Shown piece after piece: positions 25,141-33,729 of a DNA stretch of 64,000 nucleotides. Under the pieces are notes generated by a model. The model was given only the letters and a program-made list of their open reading frames with translations, was not told where the DNA came from and did no database searches. A program made the translations under genes and the position numbers. How positions within the stretch are numbered: position 1 is the first letter of the stretch; every line of letters begins with the position of its first letter. Source of the stretch: Bradyrhizobium jicamae (lineage in GTDB: Bacteria > Pseudomonadota > Alphaproteobacteria > Rhizobiales > Xanthobacteraceae); the NCBI RefSeq assembly GCF_001440395.1, contig NZ_LLXZ01000127.1:13039-77038 (forward strand), read 5' to 3'.

Positions 25141-26184
25141 TTACTTCTGCGGCTGGGCCGGTTGCGCCGGCGCGGTCGCATTGCCGCCGGTCGGAACCGC
25201 GGCTTCGGCGGTCTTGGTCGACTTGCCCGGCTGCGGCTGCGCCTCACCCTCCATGGCGGAGCTGACAAAGCGATCCTGCGGCTTGGCCGGCTTTGCCTCG
25301 GCCATCGGCACCGAATTGTCCTGCGGGAACACGTCGGCGAGCGCATCGGTCGTGACGAGATTGCTCAGGCGCAATTCACCGCGCGACAATTCGTGCAGAT
25401 CTTCCCACGGTGGCACACTGAGGGCGAGCGACAGCAGATCGCCGGTGCCTCCCATGTCGAAGGTGTACTTGGTGAGCCGGCCGATATCACGCTGTACGAT
25501 CATCAGGTCCTGCGCGGTATAGCTTGAGGCCTTGGCGTCGTCGGCGCGGTCGCCCATCCAGATCTGATGGACGCGGACATGCGCGGTCGGCGGCACGTAA
25601 CGGGTCTTGCCCGACAGCAGCAGGAACACGCACATCGACTCGCAATAGGCTTCCGGCGTCACGCTCGTGCGCACGCCGTTCGGGGTTTGCGTGCGCACGG
25701 TGGCGCCGACGGTGGTCAACACGCCGAGGCTGCGGAACCGCCGGCCGAGCGTGATGGAATCGTTGACCGAGCCGCCGCTGGAATCCAGCACGATGGTCGC
25801 GCCGGCGAGCTGGCGGTTCTTGGCGAACTCGTCGAACTCCCGCGGACTATCCGACGTGACGATGCCGACGGCCGAGACCCAGCCTCTGCAATCGGGCTGG
25901 CAGGCGTTCCACTTGAAGTGCATCGGCTGCTTGCGTTCTTCGAGGACGCCGCCGGCATGCGCCGAATTGCCCAGCGTCGTGATCGCACCGGGCAAAGCGA
26001 GACAAAAGGCGGTGGCGCCGAGAAGCGCCCAGCCGCGAAATTTCAGCGACCTTGCAAACTTCAATTTGGTTCCTTCCCCCAAGCCGCCGTCAACGGGCGA
26101 TGGCAATGGCCCCTCTTCAACGCGGGATGATTCTGTCATCGAAGCGTCGTCAAAACGGTAACTGTCCTGTCCTGTGTCGTCCAT
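25141..26184 (-). CDS. Membrane-anchored ClpP/crotonase-fold protein (COG3904-like)
   Basis: This is a 347-residue protein. After a cytoplasmic N-terminus of about 50 residues there is one membrane span (WALLGATAFCLALPGAITTLG) and a periplasmic domain that resembles ClpP-fold proteins of the COG3904 type. Its core shows LDSSGGSVNDSITLGRRFRS and, about 55 residues later, CESMCVFLLLSGKTRYVPP, with the Ser between two cysteines at the position of the ClpP nucleophile, then a His in HVRVHQIWMGD. The C-terminus is Pro/Ala/Lys-rich and probably disordered. The chosen ATG has AAGG five bases upstream; ATGs at 26250 and 26139 are alternatives. A relative with the same SGGS/SxC layout lies at 32212-33474. 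Confidence 0.72.
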   Translation of the reverse strand: MDDTGQDSYRFDDASMTESSRVEEGPLPSPVDGGLGEGTKLKFARSLKFRGWALLGATAFCLALPGAITTLGNSAHAGGVLEERKQPMHFKWNACQPDCRGWVSAVGIVTSDSPREFDEFAKNRQLAGATIVLDSSGGSVNDSITLGRRFRSLGVLTTVGATVRTQTPNGVRTSVTPEAYCESMCVFLLLSGKTRYVPPTAHVRVHQIWMGDRADDAKASSYTAQDLMIVQRDIGRLTKYTFDMGGTGDLLSLALSVPPWEDLHELSRGELRLSNLVTTDALADVFPQDNSVPMAEAKPAKPQDRFVSSAMEGEAQPQPGKSTKTAEAAVPTGGNATAPAQPAQPQK

Positions 26185-26300
26185 AATACCTTGGCTTGCT
26201 CCGGCATCTTGCGGTGCGATAGTTGCGAAGTGTGGCGTAAATATCTGCACGTTCTAGGTTCCTTGCTTGGGAACTCCCGCAAAACTACGTACATAGCTCC

Positions 26301-26654
26301 ATGGCGCCCGCAGATCAGTCACCGTCATCACACAAGCGCTGCACGGATTGTGCCAACGGACTGTCCCGTTTGCCGCGCAACGCCGGGCGCGCGCTGATCT
26401 GGATTTACCGGCACACGCTGTCGCTCCTGGTCGGCTACAACTGCCGGCATCTGCCGACATGTTCGATGTATGGCGACGAAGCGATCGAGCGTTTTGGTTT
26501 GTGGGGCGGCGGCTGGATGACGCTGGCGCGGCTGCTGCGCTGCCACCCGTGGGGGACGTCCGGCATCGACAACGTGCCGCTCACGGCACCACCGGGCGCG
26601 CGATGGTATCTGCCGTGGCGCTACGGACGCTGGCGCGGAGTCAATCCTTCGTGA
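26301..26654 (+). CDS. yidD: Membrane protein insertion efficiency factor YidD
   Basis: This 117-residue inner-membrane-associated protein helps YidC insert membrane proteins. The full family signature is present: YRHTLSLLVGYNCRHLPTCSMYGDEAIERFGLWGGGWMTLARLLRCHPWG, with the three conserved cysteines. An N-terminal extension of about 30 residues and a short C-terminal tail flank the core. Here yidD is not beside yidC or rnpA but near the Fe-S scaffold gene, which I recall as usual in Bradyrhizobium. It is followed 15 bases later by a family D repeat. Confidence 0.95.
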   Translation: MAPADQSPSSHKRCTDCANGLSRLPRNAGRALIWIYRHTLSLLVGYNCRHLPTCSMYGDEAIERFGLWGGGWMTLARLLRCHPWGTSGIDNVPLTAPPGARWYLPWRYGRWRGVNPS

Positions 26655-26668
26655 GTGCGCCTCGCTTA

Positions 26669-26743
26669 GAGCATGATCCGGAAAAGTGGACAGCGGCTTT
26701 CCCTCGCGACCAACGTGAACGCGTTTGCGCGGAGATCATGCTC
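26669..26743. repeat. Dispersed palindromic repeat, family D
   Basis: The ends GAGCATGATCCGG and GATCATGCTC are inverted, and the interior holds GAAAAGTGGACAGCGG. This form of element is widespread in Bradyrhizobium/Rhodopseudomonas intergenic DNA. It lies between convergent genes. Confidence 0.72.
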
Positions 26744-26772
26744 AAATCAGTAAGTCAGAGTGTCATCACACT

Positions 26773-28005
26773 CTAGCGCCAGAAGAAAAACCCGCCCCGC
26801 GGCTGCTGCGGCCAGAACGGCCGCGGCCCTATATCCGCCGGCGGCCGTGGCCTGCGCGGGCGCGATGGTGGCGGCGCCGCCTCGGCCGACGCTGTGGCGT
26901 CGATGGCGGGCGATCCATCGTCGGGCAATCTCACCGACAGCAGCACGTTCGTTTCCGGCGTGCGCCAGCGATAGCCGATGCCGAAATCGATCGGCTGCGC
27001 GCGGCGGAACATTGCCGCATATGATTCTTGGTAGCGACCCGGGAACTCGTCGATCGGCCCGAGATAGCGGCCGAACGGAAACAGGCGCCATTTCTTCGTG
27101 CTGTAATACGCCAGCGGAATTCCTGAATCGTCCTGGATGATGGTGGCGCTGTTGTTGAGCAGGAAGTTGCGCACGGTGGTGAAATTGCCGGAATGCAGCA
27201 GATAGGACGCGCTCTTGATCAAGCTGTTGCCGGGTGCGAGCGTCTCACAGAATTTCAGGAAGCCGCTCGCCCGCACACCGGAATTGGAAAGATCCGTCGA
27301 GAAGTAATACAGCGTCTTCTCCTGCCCATCGTCTCCGGCGAAGATGATACGCACGCCTCGCACGGCATTCGGCCCGGGATTCTCGCCGGCGGAATACGCC
27401 GCGCCCTTGTCGTCCAGCGAGATCGGACTCGTGCTCTTCACCGTCATGCCCGAGCGCGCCAGGAACACGTAGAGGATCGGCAAGGTGCCGCTGACCTGCC
27501 CCGCCTGCAGATCGGTCTTCATGTCCTTGGTGATGAAGAAGCTGAAGCGCAGGATCGAGCCGAGCGAACGCTCGACATTGTAGAGCGCCGATGCGATGCC
27601 GCCGCGTGGCAGTCGCGTCAGGTCCGGCACCGAGCCGACCGGCTCCAGCGCGCTCAGCACATAGGTCGACGCCTTCGAATAGAACGCGTTTGCGTAGAGA
27701 AAGTCCGGCCCTGAGAACATGTAGAACATGGTCGGCCGGGGCGCCGCGAGGTTGGTGTCCGCCCAGGCGCGGATCTTTGACAATTGCCGCTGCTCGAGTT
27801 GGGCGAACGCGCCGTCGAAGAATTTGGCATGGCGCTGCCAGGCCGGCTCCCTGGTGAGCGGCGCGAGCGGCGAGTCCGCCGCCGGCATCATGCCCGCGAG
27901 AAATTTCGCGGTGTCGTCCACCGTTGCAGTCTGGGCGTGACCGGCAGCGACAGCCGCCAGCAGCATGAAGGCCGCCAGCGTCGCCATTCTCAGTGAATGC
28001 AGCAT
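26773..28005 (-). CDS. Exported protein of unknown function
   Basis: This is a 410-residue secreted protein with a signal peptide (MATLAAFMLLAAVAAGHA after a short basic start). The mature domain is a single globular unit with FYMFSGPDFLYANAFY and ASTYVLSALEPVG; its C-terminus is Arg/Pro-rich and ends GGFFFWR. The layout strongly recalls exported Bradyrhizobium proteins without a known role. The start at 28005 lies two bases after the stop of the APC permease (TGA-AC-ATG), so the two are translationally coupled and may work together. No catalytic motif was recognised. Confidence 0.78.
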   Translation of the reverse strand: MLHSLRMATLAAFMLLAAVAAGHAQTATVDDTAKFLAGMMPAADSPLAPLTREPAWQRHAKFFDGAFAQLEQRQLSKIRAWADTNLAAPRPTMFYMFSGPDFLYANAFYSKASTYVLSALEPVGSVPDLTRLPRGGIASALYNVERSLGSILRFSFFITKDMKTDLQAGQVSGTLPILYVFLARSGMTVKSTSPISLDDKGAAYSAGENPGPNAVRGVRIIFAGDDGQEKTLYYFSTDLSNSGVRASGFLKFCETLAPGNSLIKSASYLLHSGNFTTVRNFLLNNSATIIQDDSGIPLAYYSTKKWRLFPFGRYLGPIDEFPGRYQESYAAMFRRAQPIDFGIGYRWRTPETNVLLSVRLPDDGSPAIDATASAEAAPPPSRPRRPRPPADIGPRPFWPQQPRGGFFFWR

Positions 28006-28007
28006 GT

Positions 28008-29393
28008 TCACTCGGGCCCCGCAGAGACAGCCACAGGGCCTTGATCCGCCCGCTTGCGGAAGACAGCGTAGATCAGCAGGCCGGAACACATGATCAGGAT
28101 ACTCAGCATCGACCGCAGCGGCTGTTCGGCCAAAAGATAGTACATCATGAAACCGGTCACGAGCAGAAAGACCACAGGAGTCACCGGGTACCCCCAGGCG
28201 CGGTACGGTCGCGGCAGATCGGGATGCGTGATACGCAGCTTGATCACGCCGAGCACGGTGAAGAACGAGCAGAACAGCAGCGCGAACTGGATGAACTCAA
28301 GCACCGCCTCGAAGCTGCGCGTGAACAGCATCAGGCTGGCGACCGTGAGCTGAAACAGGATGGCATTGGCCGGTGCACCATTGCCGGAGCGGCGGGCAAA
28401 CGAGCGCAGCACCGGAAGATCCTCGCCCATCGTCATCATGACGCGCGGCCCGATCCACATCATCGCGCTGATCGAGGAGATCAGCCCGAAGCAGATCATC
28501 GCGCCGACAATGCGGCCGCCGAATTCGCCGAAGATATAGCTGCCGGAGATGCGGGCGACGTCGATCTGGCCGGCGAGCTTGTCGATCGGCGCGGTATGCA
28601 GGAATACCGCGTTGAGCGCGACATACAGCACCAGCACGATCGATGTTCCGATCAGCATCGCCCGCGGCACGTTGCGCTCGGGCATCCTCACCTCGCCGAT
28701 GATGTAGGTTGCCGCGTTCCAGCCCGAGAACGAATACATCACGAACACGAGGCTGATCGCGAACGGCGCACTGACGACATAGGTGAAGTCGGAAGCCGAC
28801 GGCGCAAACGACACCGGCTGCGCGGTGCCGATCACGAAACCGCAGGCGAGGAAGGCCAGGATCAACACGACCTTCAGAATGGTCGCGACCAGCTGAAAGG
28901 TCGAGGAGTGCCGCATGCCTGTAAGCTGCACCAGCGACACCAGCCAGACCACGCCGACCGCCAGCACCAGTGGCGGCGCATCTGGCAGCACCGACTTGCC
29001 GTACTCGCCGAAGGCCATGGCGGCGAGTGCGACAGGCGCGGCGAAGCCGACCGTCGCCGACACCCAGCCCGCCACAAAACCAAAAGCGGGGTGATAGGCG
29101 CGGCCGAGGAAGTTGTACTCACCGCTCGAGCGCGGAAACATCGCGCCGAGTTCGCCGTATGAAAACACGCCGCACAGCGCGACGATGCCGCCGACCGCCC
29201 ACAGCAACAGGATCGAAAAGCCTGACGGAATGTCCTTGACCTGAAAACCGAGGCTGGTGAAGACGCCGACGCCGACCATGTCGGCGACGACGATGGCCAC
29301 CGCCACCAGAACCGAAACGCCGGAGCCACTACTGGTGAGCGAGCCAGGCCAAGCCGGGCTTCCCGTTTGTGATGCTGCCATCTCGGACCCCAT
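28008..29393 (-). CDS. APC-family amino acid permease
   Basis: This is a 461-residue inner-membrane transporter with about twelve hydrophobic spans. The first carries the APC substrate-binding text VADMVGVGVFTSLGFQV, followed by SILLLWAVGGIVALCGVFSYGELGAMFPRSSGEYNFLGRAYHP, the classic APC helix 2-3 signature. The family takes up amino acids or amines with protons; the exact substrate cannot be read. The start at 29393 (MGSEMAASQ) is preferred over upstream frame; ATG 29381 is also possible. A perfect CtrA-type box lies 63-77 bases upstream. The downstream exported-protein gene is coupled. Confidence 0.88.
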   Translation of the reverse strand: MGSEMAASQTGSPAWPGSLTSSGSGVSVLVAVAIVVADMVGVGVFTSLGFQVKDIPSGFSILLLWAVGGIVALCGVFSYGELGAMFPRSSGEYNFLGRAYHPAFGFVAGWVSATVGFAAPVALAAMAFGEYGKSVLPDAPPLVLAVGVVWLVSLVQLTGMRHSSTFQLVATILKVVLILAFLACGFVIGTAQPVSFAPSASDFTYVVSAPFAISLVFVMYSFSGWNAATYIIGEVRMPERNVPRAMLIGTSIVLVLYVALNAVFLHTAPIDKLAGQIDVARISGSYIFGEFGGRIVGAMICFGLISSISAMMWIGPRVMMTMGEDLPVLRSFARRSGNGAPANAILFQLTVASLMLFTRSFEAVLEFIQFALLFCSFFTVLGVIKLRITHPDLPRPYRAWGYPVTPVVFLLVTGFMMYYLLAEQPLRSMLSILIMCSGLLIYAVFRKRADQGPVAVSAGPE

Positions 29394-29455
29394 ATTCAAG
29401 CGCCCGCAGCCGAGAGCTGCATCGTGCAGGCTGACGCCGCGCAATTCAAGCAGTG

Positions 29456-29470
29456 TTAACAAGGGTTTAA
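29456..29470. promoter_or_regulatory. Perfect CtrA-type box (TTAA-N7-TTAA)
   Basis: TTAACAAGGGTTTAA lies in the 280-base divergent gap, 63-77 bases upstream of the APC permease and about 205 upstream of the plus-strand hydrolase-like gene. Confidence 0.55.
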
Positions 29471-29674
29471 ATTGAGACGCAAAATAGGTTCGATGGTACC
29501 GCCACGGCCCCCGTGCCACTACCCGATTGCGAAAACATCGTGACCTTCCCACAATCGCGACACGATTGGGTGGTCTCCTCAAGCTTCCGGACGTGGGGAG
29601 TTTTTCCGGACGCTTAACGTCGCCGCGTGCAAACTTAACCCCGGTTGACGGTGGATCTTGGGACATTGGGGTGG

Positions 29675-30973
29675 ATGGTCGGAGCTAATCCGAAATTCCA
29701 AGCAATTGGTCGCGCCATGCGGTCGGCGCTATCTGCCGTGCCGCGCCGAGTCCTGCGATGGCATTGGATCTCCCTGGCTGCGCTGATCGTGCCGCTATCC
29801 TTTGTGCTCGTTCAGTGCGGCAAGGCGCCAAGCGCCGGCATGCTGGCGGCAAACACCGATGGCGCCAAATCGCGGGCAGCGAAGTCCAAGGCTGAAACGT
29901 TCGACGAGCGTTTCCCCGGACCGCAATTCGCCGACCGTTTCCCGACTGCAAGCGAAAGCCTGCCGCAGGTCCAGCACCAGGTCGCGCTGACGCCGCCGCG
30001 TACCGTTCGTACCGAACCTGTGAGAGTAGCATCGCTGACGCCAACGCTGACGCTGTCGCGCACCGAGCGCGAAGAGCAGACCACGCTGGTCAGCATGAAG
30101 TCTTCGGCCTTCCCCTATTTCGGCAACAACCCGCGCTCCGACGAGCCATTCCTCAACATCACCAAGGGCGACCGCAAGGGCCACCGCAGCTATGGCGGCA
30201 AAGTTTACTGGCAGGACGAGACCTACAACGACAGCCGCGTGCTGGTGCATGTCCCCGAGACGTTTGACGTCAGGAAGCCCGGCGTGATCGTGGTGTTCTT
30301 CCACGGCAACGGCGCGACGCTGGAGCGCGACGTCCGCGACCGGCAATTGGTGCCGCAGCAGATCACCGATTCCGGCGTCAACGCCGTGCTGCTCGCGCCG
30401 CAAATGGCGGTCAACGCCGCCGACTCCTCGGCCGGCAAGTTCTGGCAGGCCGGCGGCTTGAAGCGCTTCATCGATGAATCGGCCGGCCACCTTGCCCGTC
30501 TCTACGGCGATCCGAAGTCGGCGCAGGCGTTTGCGAACATGCCGATCGTGATCGTCGGCTATAGCGGCGGCTTCCTGCCGACGGCCTGGAGCCTCGAGGT
30601 CGGCGGCCTCCCCAACCGCGTCCGCGGCGTGTTCCTGCTCGACGCCGTCTATGGCGAACTCGACAAGTTCGCATCCTGGATCGAGAAGAACCGCACCAGC
30701 TTCTTCGTCTCCTCGTACACCCGCTACACCAAGCGGCATGACCTCGAGCTGATGCAGATGCTCCGCGACAAGGGCATCACCGTCACCGAGAGCATGGATG
30801 GGCCGCTGCGTCCCGGCAGCGTCGTGTTCGTGCAGACGCCCGACGGCGTCACCCATCGCGATTACGTGACGCAGGCCTGGACCGAGCACCCGGTCAAGGA
30901 CGTGCTGGTCAAGATGGCGGCAACGCCGGCTTTGACCCGGATCGCCAGCGGCGCGCCTTACGCAAACCGGTAA
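29675..30973 (+). CDS. Alpha/beta-hydrolase-fold envelope protein
   Basis: This 432-residue protein has an N-terminal basic stretch and one hydrophobic span (WISLAALIVPLSFVLVQC) that ends in VLVQC, compatible with a lipobox-like site or a plain anchor. A disordered segment rich in Ala/Ser/Thr/Arg follows (about 55-140). The C-terminal domain (about 150-425) is hydrolase-like: FFHGNGATLERDVRD as oxyanion loop, GYSGGFLPTAW with Ser as nucleophile candidate, LLDAVYGELDKF and a late His (GVTHRDYVTQAW). It is probably an exported serine esterase or peptidase. The ATG at 29675 has GGGGTGG directly upstream; TTG 29645 and ATG 29717 are alternatives. Confidence 0.75.
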   Translation: MVGANPKFQAIGRAMRSALSAVPRRVLRWHWISLAALIVPLSFVLVQCGKAPSAGMLAANTDGAKSRAAKSKAETFDERFPGPQFADRFPTASESLPQVQHQVALTPPRTVRTEPVRVASLTPTLTLSRTEREEQTTLVSMKSSAFPYFGNNPRSDEPFLNITKGDRKGHRSYGGKVYWQDETYNDSRVLVHVPETFDVRKPGVIVVFFHGNGATLERDVRDRQLVPQQITDSGVNAVLLAPQMAVNAADSSAGKFWQAGGLKRFIDESAGHLARLYGDPKSAQAFANMPIVIVGYSGGFLPTAWSLEVGGLPNRVRGVFLLDAVYGELDKFASWIEKNRTSFFVSSYTRYTKRHDLELMQMLRDKGITVTESMDGPLRPGSVVFVQTPDGVTHRDYVTQAWTEHPVKDVLVKMAATPALTRIASGAPYANR

Positions 30974-30988
30974 ACCGCCTTCGCCGGA

Positions 30989-32131
30989 TCAGGCCTTTTT
31001 GGGTTTGGTCAGGATCACCGTCGTCAAGGCGATCGCGACAAAGGCCGCCCCGACATAGCCATTGGCGAGGAAGAGATCGCGCGCATACAGGAAACCGCCG
31101 ATGGCCGAACCGATCGCCTGCCCCACGTAGAGTACCGACGTGTTGAGTGATATCGACGCCGACGCAAGCGCAGGTGCCGCGCCGACCAGCCGCACCTGCT
31201 GCATGGAATTGGTGGAAGCAAATCCAATCCCCCAGATCGCGACGGCCGCCGCCATCAGGGGATAGATGCCGGCGCTGAGCGCCCATCCACTCACGCCGGC
31301 GAACAGCACCGATGTGAACAGGACCGAGGTCTTCCAGGCGCCCCAGGAATCGACGATGCGGGTTGCGATCGCGGTGCCGATGACGCCGCAGATACCGTAG
31401 CAGGCGAAGACCAGTGCAATCGGATCCGGGCCCGCGCCCGTCAACCGCGCCAGCAACGGGCCCATGTAAGTAAATATCACGAACTGGCCGGACATCTGCG
31501 CGGTCGTGATCAACAGCAGCAGCAGGATCATCCGGTTGCGGCCGATGGCGGCCCATGTCTTCAGGTCGACCGGCGCCCCCATCAGCCCAGCCGGCAGGCG
31601 CCACGCCAGCAGAAGGAAACTCAGGCAGCTCATCGCGCCGATGGCGACATAGACTGCCTGCCAGCCATAGCGGCTGGCGATAAACGTGATCGCCGGCAAG
31701 CCGACCGCAGCCGCCAGCGACCAGCCGAGAAAGATGTAGGCGATGGTGCTGCCGCGCTTTTGCACCGGCACGATCAGGGCGCCGGTGCCCGCCGCTTGAG
31801 GCGTGTAGAGCGCGCCGACCGCCAGCATGACCAGGCGAATGCCGAGCAGGCTCGCGTAGTCAGGCGCGAAGGCCGACGCAATGTTGGTCAGCGCCAGCAC
31901 GGCGAGCGTAGCCGTGAGCAAGGTGCGGCGCTCGATCCTCGAGGTCAGCCACGCTGTGACCGGCGAACCGACACACAGCATGATCGCGCCGAAGGTGATC
32001 AGAAGACCTGCCGTGCGGATCGAGACGTCAAGACCGGAGGAGAGTTCGACCAGCATACCCGCCGGCGCCAGCACCGAGCAGCCGGTGACGACATTGCCGA
32101 GCATCAGGGCGGTGGGCGCGAAGCGTTTCAC
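30989..32131 (-). CDS. MFS transporter (DHA1-like drug/metabolite efflux)
   Basis: This is a 380-residue major-facilitator protein with twelve predicted spans and a short central loop (PVDLKTWAAIGRNRM). The motif A region after span 2 reads GSPVTAWLTSRIERRTLL, close to the GxLaDrxGrr consensus of proton-driven efflux carriers. Spans 4-5 include GWSLAAAVGLPAITFIASRYGWQAVY, typical of the AraJ/arabinose-efflux-like DHA1 branch. It likely expels small toxic compounds or metabolites. It converges with the hydrolase gene, whose stop lies 15 bases away. No adjacent regulator was seen. Confidence 0.88.
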   Translation of the reverse strand: MKRFAPTALMLGNVVTGCSVLAPAGMLVELSSGLDVSIRTAGLLITFGAIMLCVGSPVTAWLTSRIERRTLLTATLAVLALTNIASAFAPDYASLLGIRLVMLAVGALYTPQAAGTGALIVPVQKRGSTIAYIFLGWSLAAAVGLPAITFIASRYGWQAVYVAIGAMSCLSFLLLAWRLPAGLMGAPVDLKTWAAIGRNRMILLLLLITTAQMSGQFVIFTYMGPLLARLTGAGPDPIALVFACYGICGVIGTAIATRIVDSWGAWKTSVLFTSVLFAGVSGWALSAGIYPLMAAAVAIWGIGFASTNSMQQVRLVGAAPALASASISLNTSVLYVGQAIGSAIGGFLYARDLFLANGYVGAAFVAIALTTVILTKPKKA

Positions 32132-32211
32132 GCCGCCGCCTATAGTCGCCCGCCGAATTTAATGCAACTGCATGCAAATGCATGGCCGCCGATCGAATCC
32201 GTACCTTGTGC

Positions 32212-33474
32212 TCACTTCGCCGGGTTGGCGGCCGCTGCCGGATCGGCTTTGATGGTAGATGCCGCTGCGGGCCGCGGGTTGTTGGCCGGACACGACGCCA
32301 GCAGCCGCGTCCACGCCGCGCCGAGGCCAACCGTATCGATGTCGAACGTCGACAGGTCGGCCTTGCCTTCCGCCGCTGGTGCGCGCTCGCCCATCTGCAG
32401 GCGGGGAGCGGCCAGCATCGCCTCCATGGCCTCGGGCGCAACGATGTCGCTCCAGATTTCGAACTTGCCGACCCGCGCGGGGTACCTTCCAAAGGCCACG
32501 GATTTTTCCGGACCCGCCATCAACATCACCGTCTTGTTGCTGCCCGCGTCCTTATTGCTGCCGGCGTCCTGATCGGCTTCCCGGACGAACATCAGCCTGG
32601 CGCGTGTCTTGTTCTCGCAGAACAGCCGCCACTCCATCGAGCGGAACGACGCGCCCTCGCCCAGCCTGGCCGAAGCGAGCTTGCGGACGTAGGGGCGCAC
32701 CGCGGTTTCGAAGGTCCAGGGCGTTTCGAGCAGCGAGCGCTTGTCGATCCCGAAGCGATAGAGTTCGGCCCTTGTCAGGACGTGCAGGCTCTCGAACTTG
32801 ACCGTCTTGATGAGATCGTCCAGCTCGCGGCTGACACCCATCGAGGTGACGAACGCGGCGCGCTCGCGATCGGCGCTGGCCATGCGGCGCTGCTTGTATT
32901 CGGCGATCACCTGCGCCGGGATCGGCCCGTGAACGACCAGCGTCAGCCTGGAATTATGAACGGCCATGACAGCATCGGGCGCAACCTCGCGGGTGGTGGC
33001 GCCGAGCAGCAGGTAGCCGCAGGCCGAATTGCACATGGCGTTGCGGGTCGTGAGTTCGGCCTCAACCTCGCCGCCAGCCGTCTTGATCTTGAGGCAGGCC
33101 GCGTCGACCTGGGTTCCGCCGGCGCAGGCGGTTGCAATGGTGCGGCCGATGCGGGCAACGGCCTTCTTGGCGCGCAGCATCCGGGCGATGACATAGGACG
33201 GCCTGACCGAACCGCCCGGCGAATGGAAATAGATCGGCCGCGTCGTGTCCTTGGCGTCACGCAGGAAGCGGCTGACACGCACTGCTGCTCCCTCATCGAC
33301 CTGGCCTTCGATCGCGATCCAGCGGTCGCAACCCGGACCGCAGGAATTGGCCGGGCCCTTGGCGTTGTAGATGATCAGCCTCGGCGCAAAGCCGGCCTTC
33401 TCGGCCGGCGTTTCGGCACGCAATTCGCTACTGACCAGCAGCAGGGCTGCGAGAACGAGAAAACGAAACATCAT
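32212..33474 (-). CDS. Exported ClpP/crotonase-fold protein (COG3904-like)
   Basis: This is a 420-residue protein with a signal peptide (MFRFLVLAALLLVSSELRA). The domain at about 30-220 resembles the ClpP fold: IYFHSPGGSVRPSYVIARMLRAKKAV supplies the SPGGS oxyanion loop, NAMCNSACGYLLLGATTREV places a Ser between two cysteines as nucleophile candidate, and AVHNSRLTLVV supplies a His. The C-terminal 200 residues are a separate domain without recognised motifs. The same SGGS / CxSxC / VH layout occurs in the protein at 25141-26184, so these are distant paralogues. The substrate is unknown. The tandem ATGs at 33474/33471 are both possible starts. Confidence 0.74.
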   Translation of the reverse strand: MMFRFLVLAALLLVSSELRAETPAEKAGFAPRLIIYNAKGPANSCGPGCDRWIAIEGQVDEGAAVRVSRFLRDAKDTTRPIYFHSPGGSVRPSYVIARMLRAKKAVARIGRTIATACAGGTQVDAACLKIKTAGGEVEAELTTRNAMCNSACGYLLLGATTREVAPDAVMAVHNSRLTLVVHGPIPAQVIAEYKQRRMASADRERAAFVTSMGVSRELDDLIKTVKFESLHVLTRAELYRFGIDKRSLLETPWTFETAVRPYVRKLASARLGEGASFRSMEWRLFCENKTRARLMFVREADQDAGSNKDAGSNKTVMLMAGPEKSVAFGRYPARVGKFEIWSDIVAPEAMEAMLAAPRLQMGERAPAAEGKADLSTFDIDTVGLGAAWTRLLASCPANNPRPAAASTIKADPAAAANPAK

Positions 33475-33729
33475 CAGACCGGCACAATCGGACGAACGGG
33501 CGAGCAACGACGCAATAGACAAGGCTAAACAATGCGCACCAGTCCGGCAATCCCTGATGGCGAACCAGGCCTCCTGTGAGGTGAGAGCGATCGGCGCTAT
33601 CCTTCATTGTGATCACGATTCGGCACGATTTTCTCGATATTGCCCGATTGCAGGAGCCGAATCCCCTGCTATACCGCTGCTTCCCGCTTACCTGCGCTCG
33701 TTCGCAGGAGTGAGCTCCAGGAGATCGAC

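Noticed and set aside
27993..29162. 389-codon plus-strand frame opposite the APC permease
   Set aside because: The composition (His/Arg/Asp/Gln-rich without hydrophobic core) marks it as a shadow of the membrane-protein gene.
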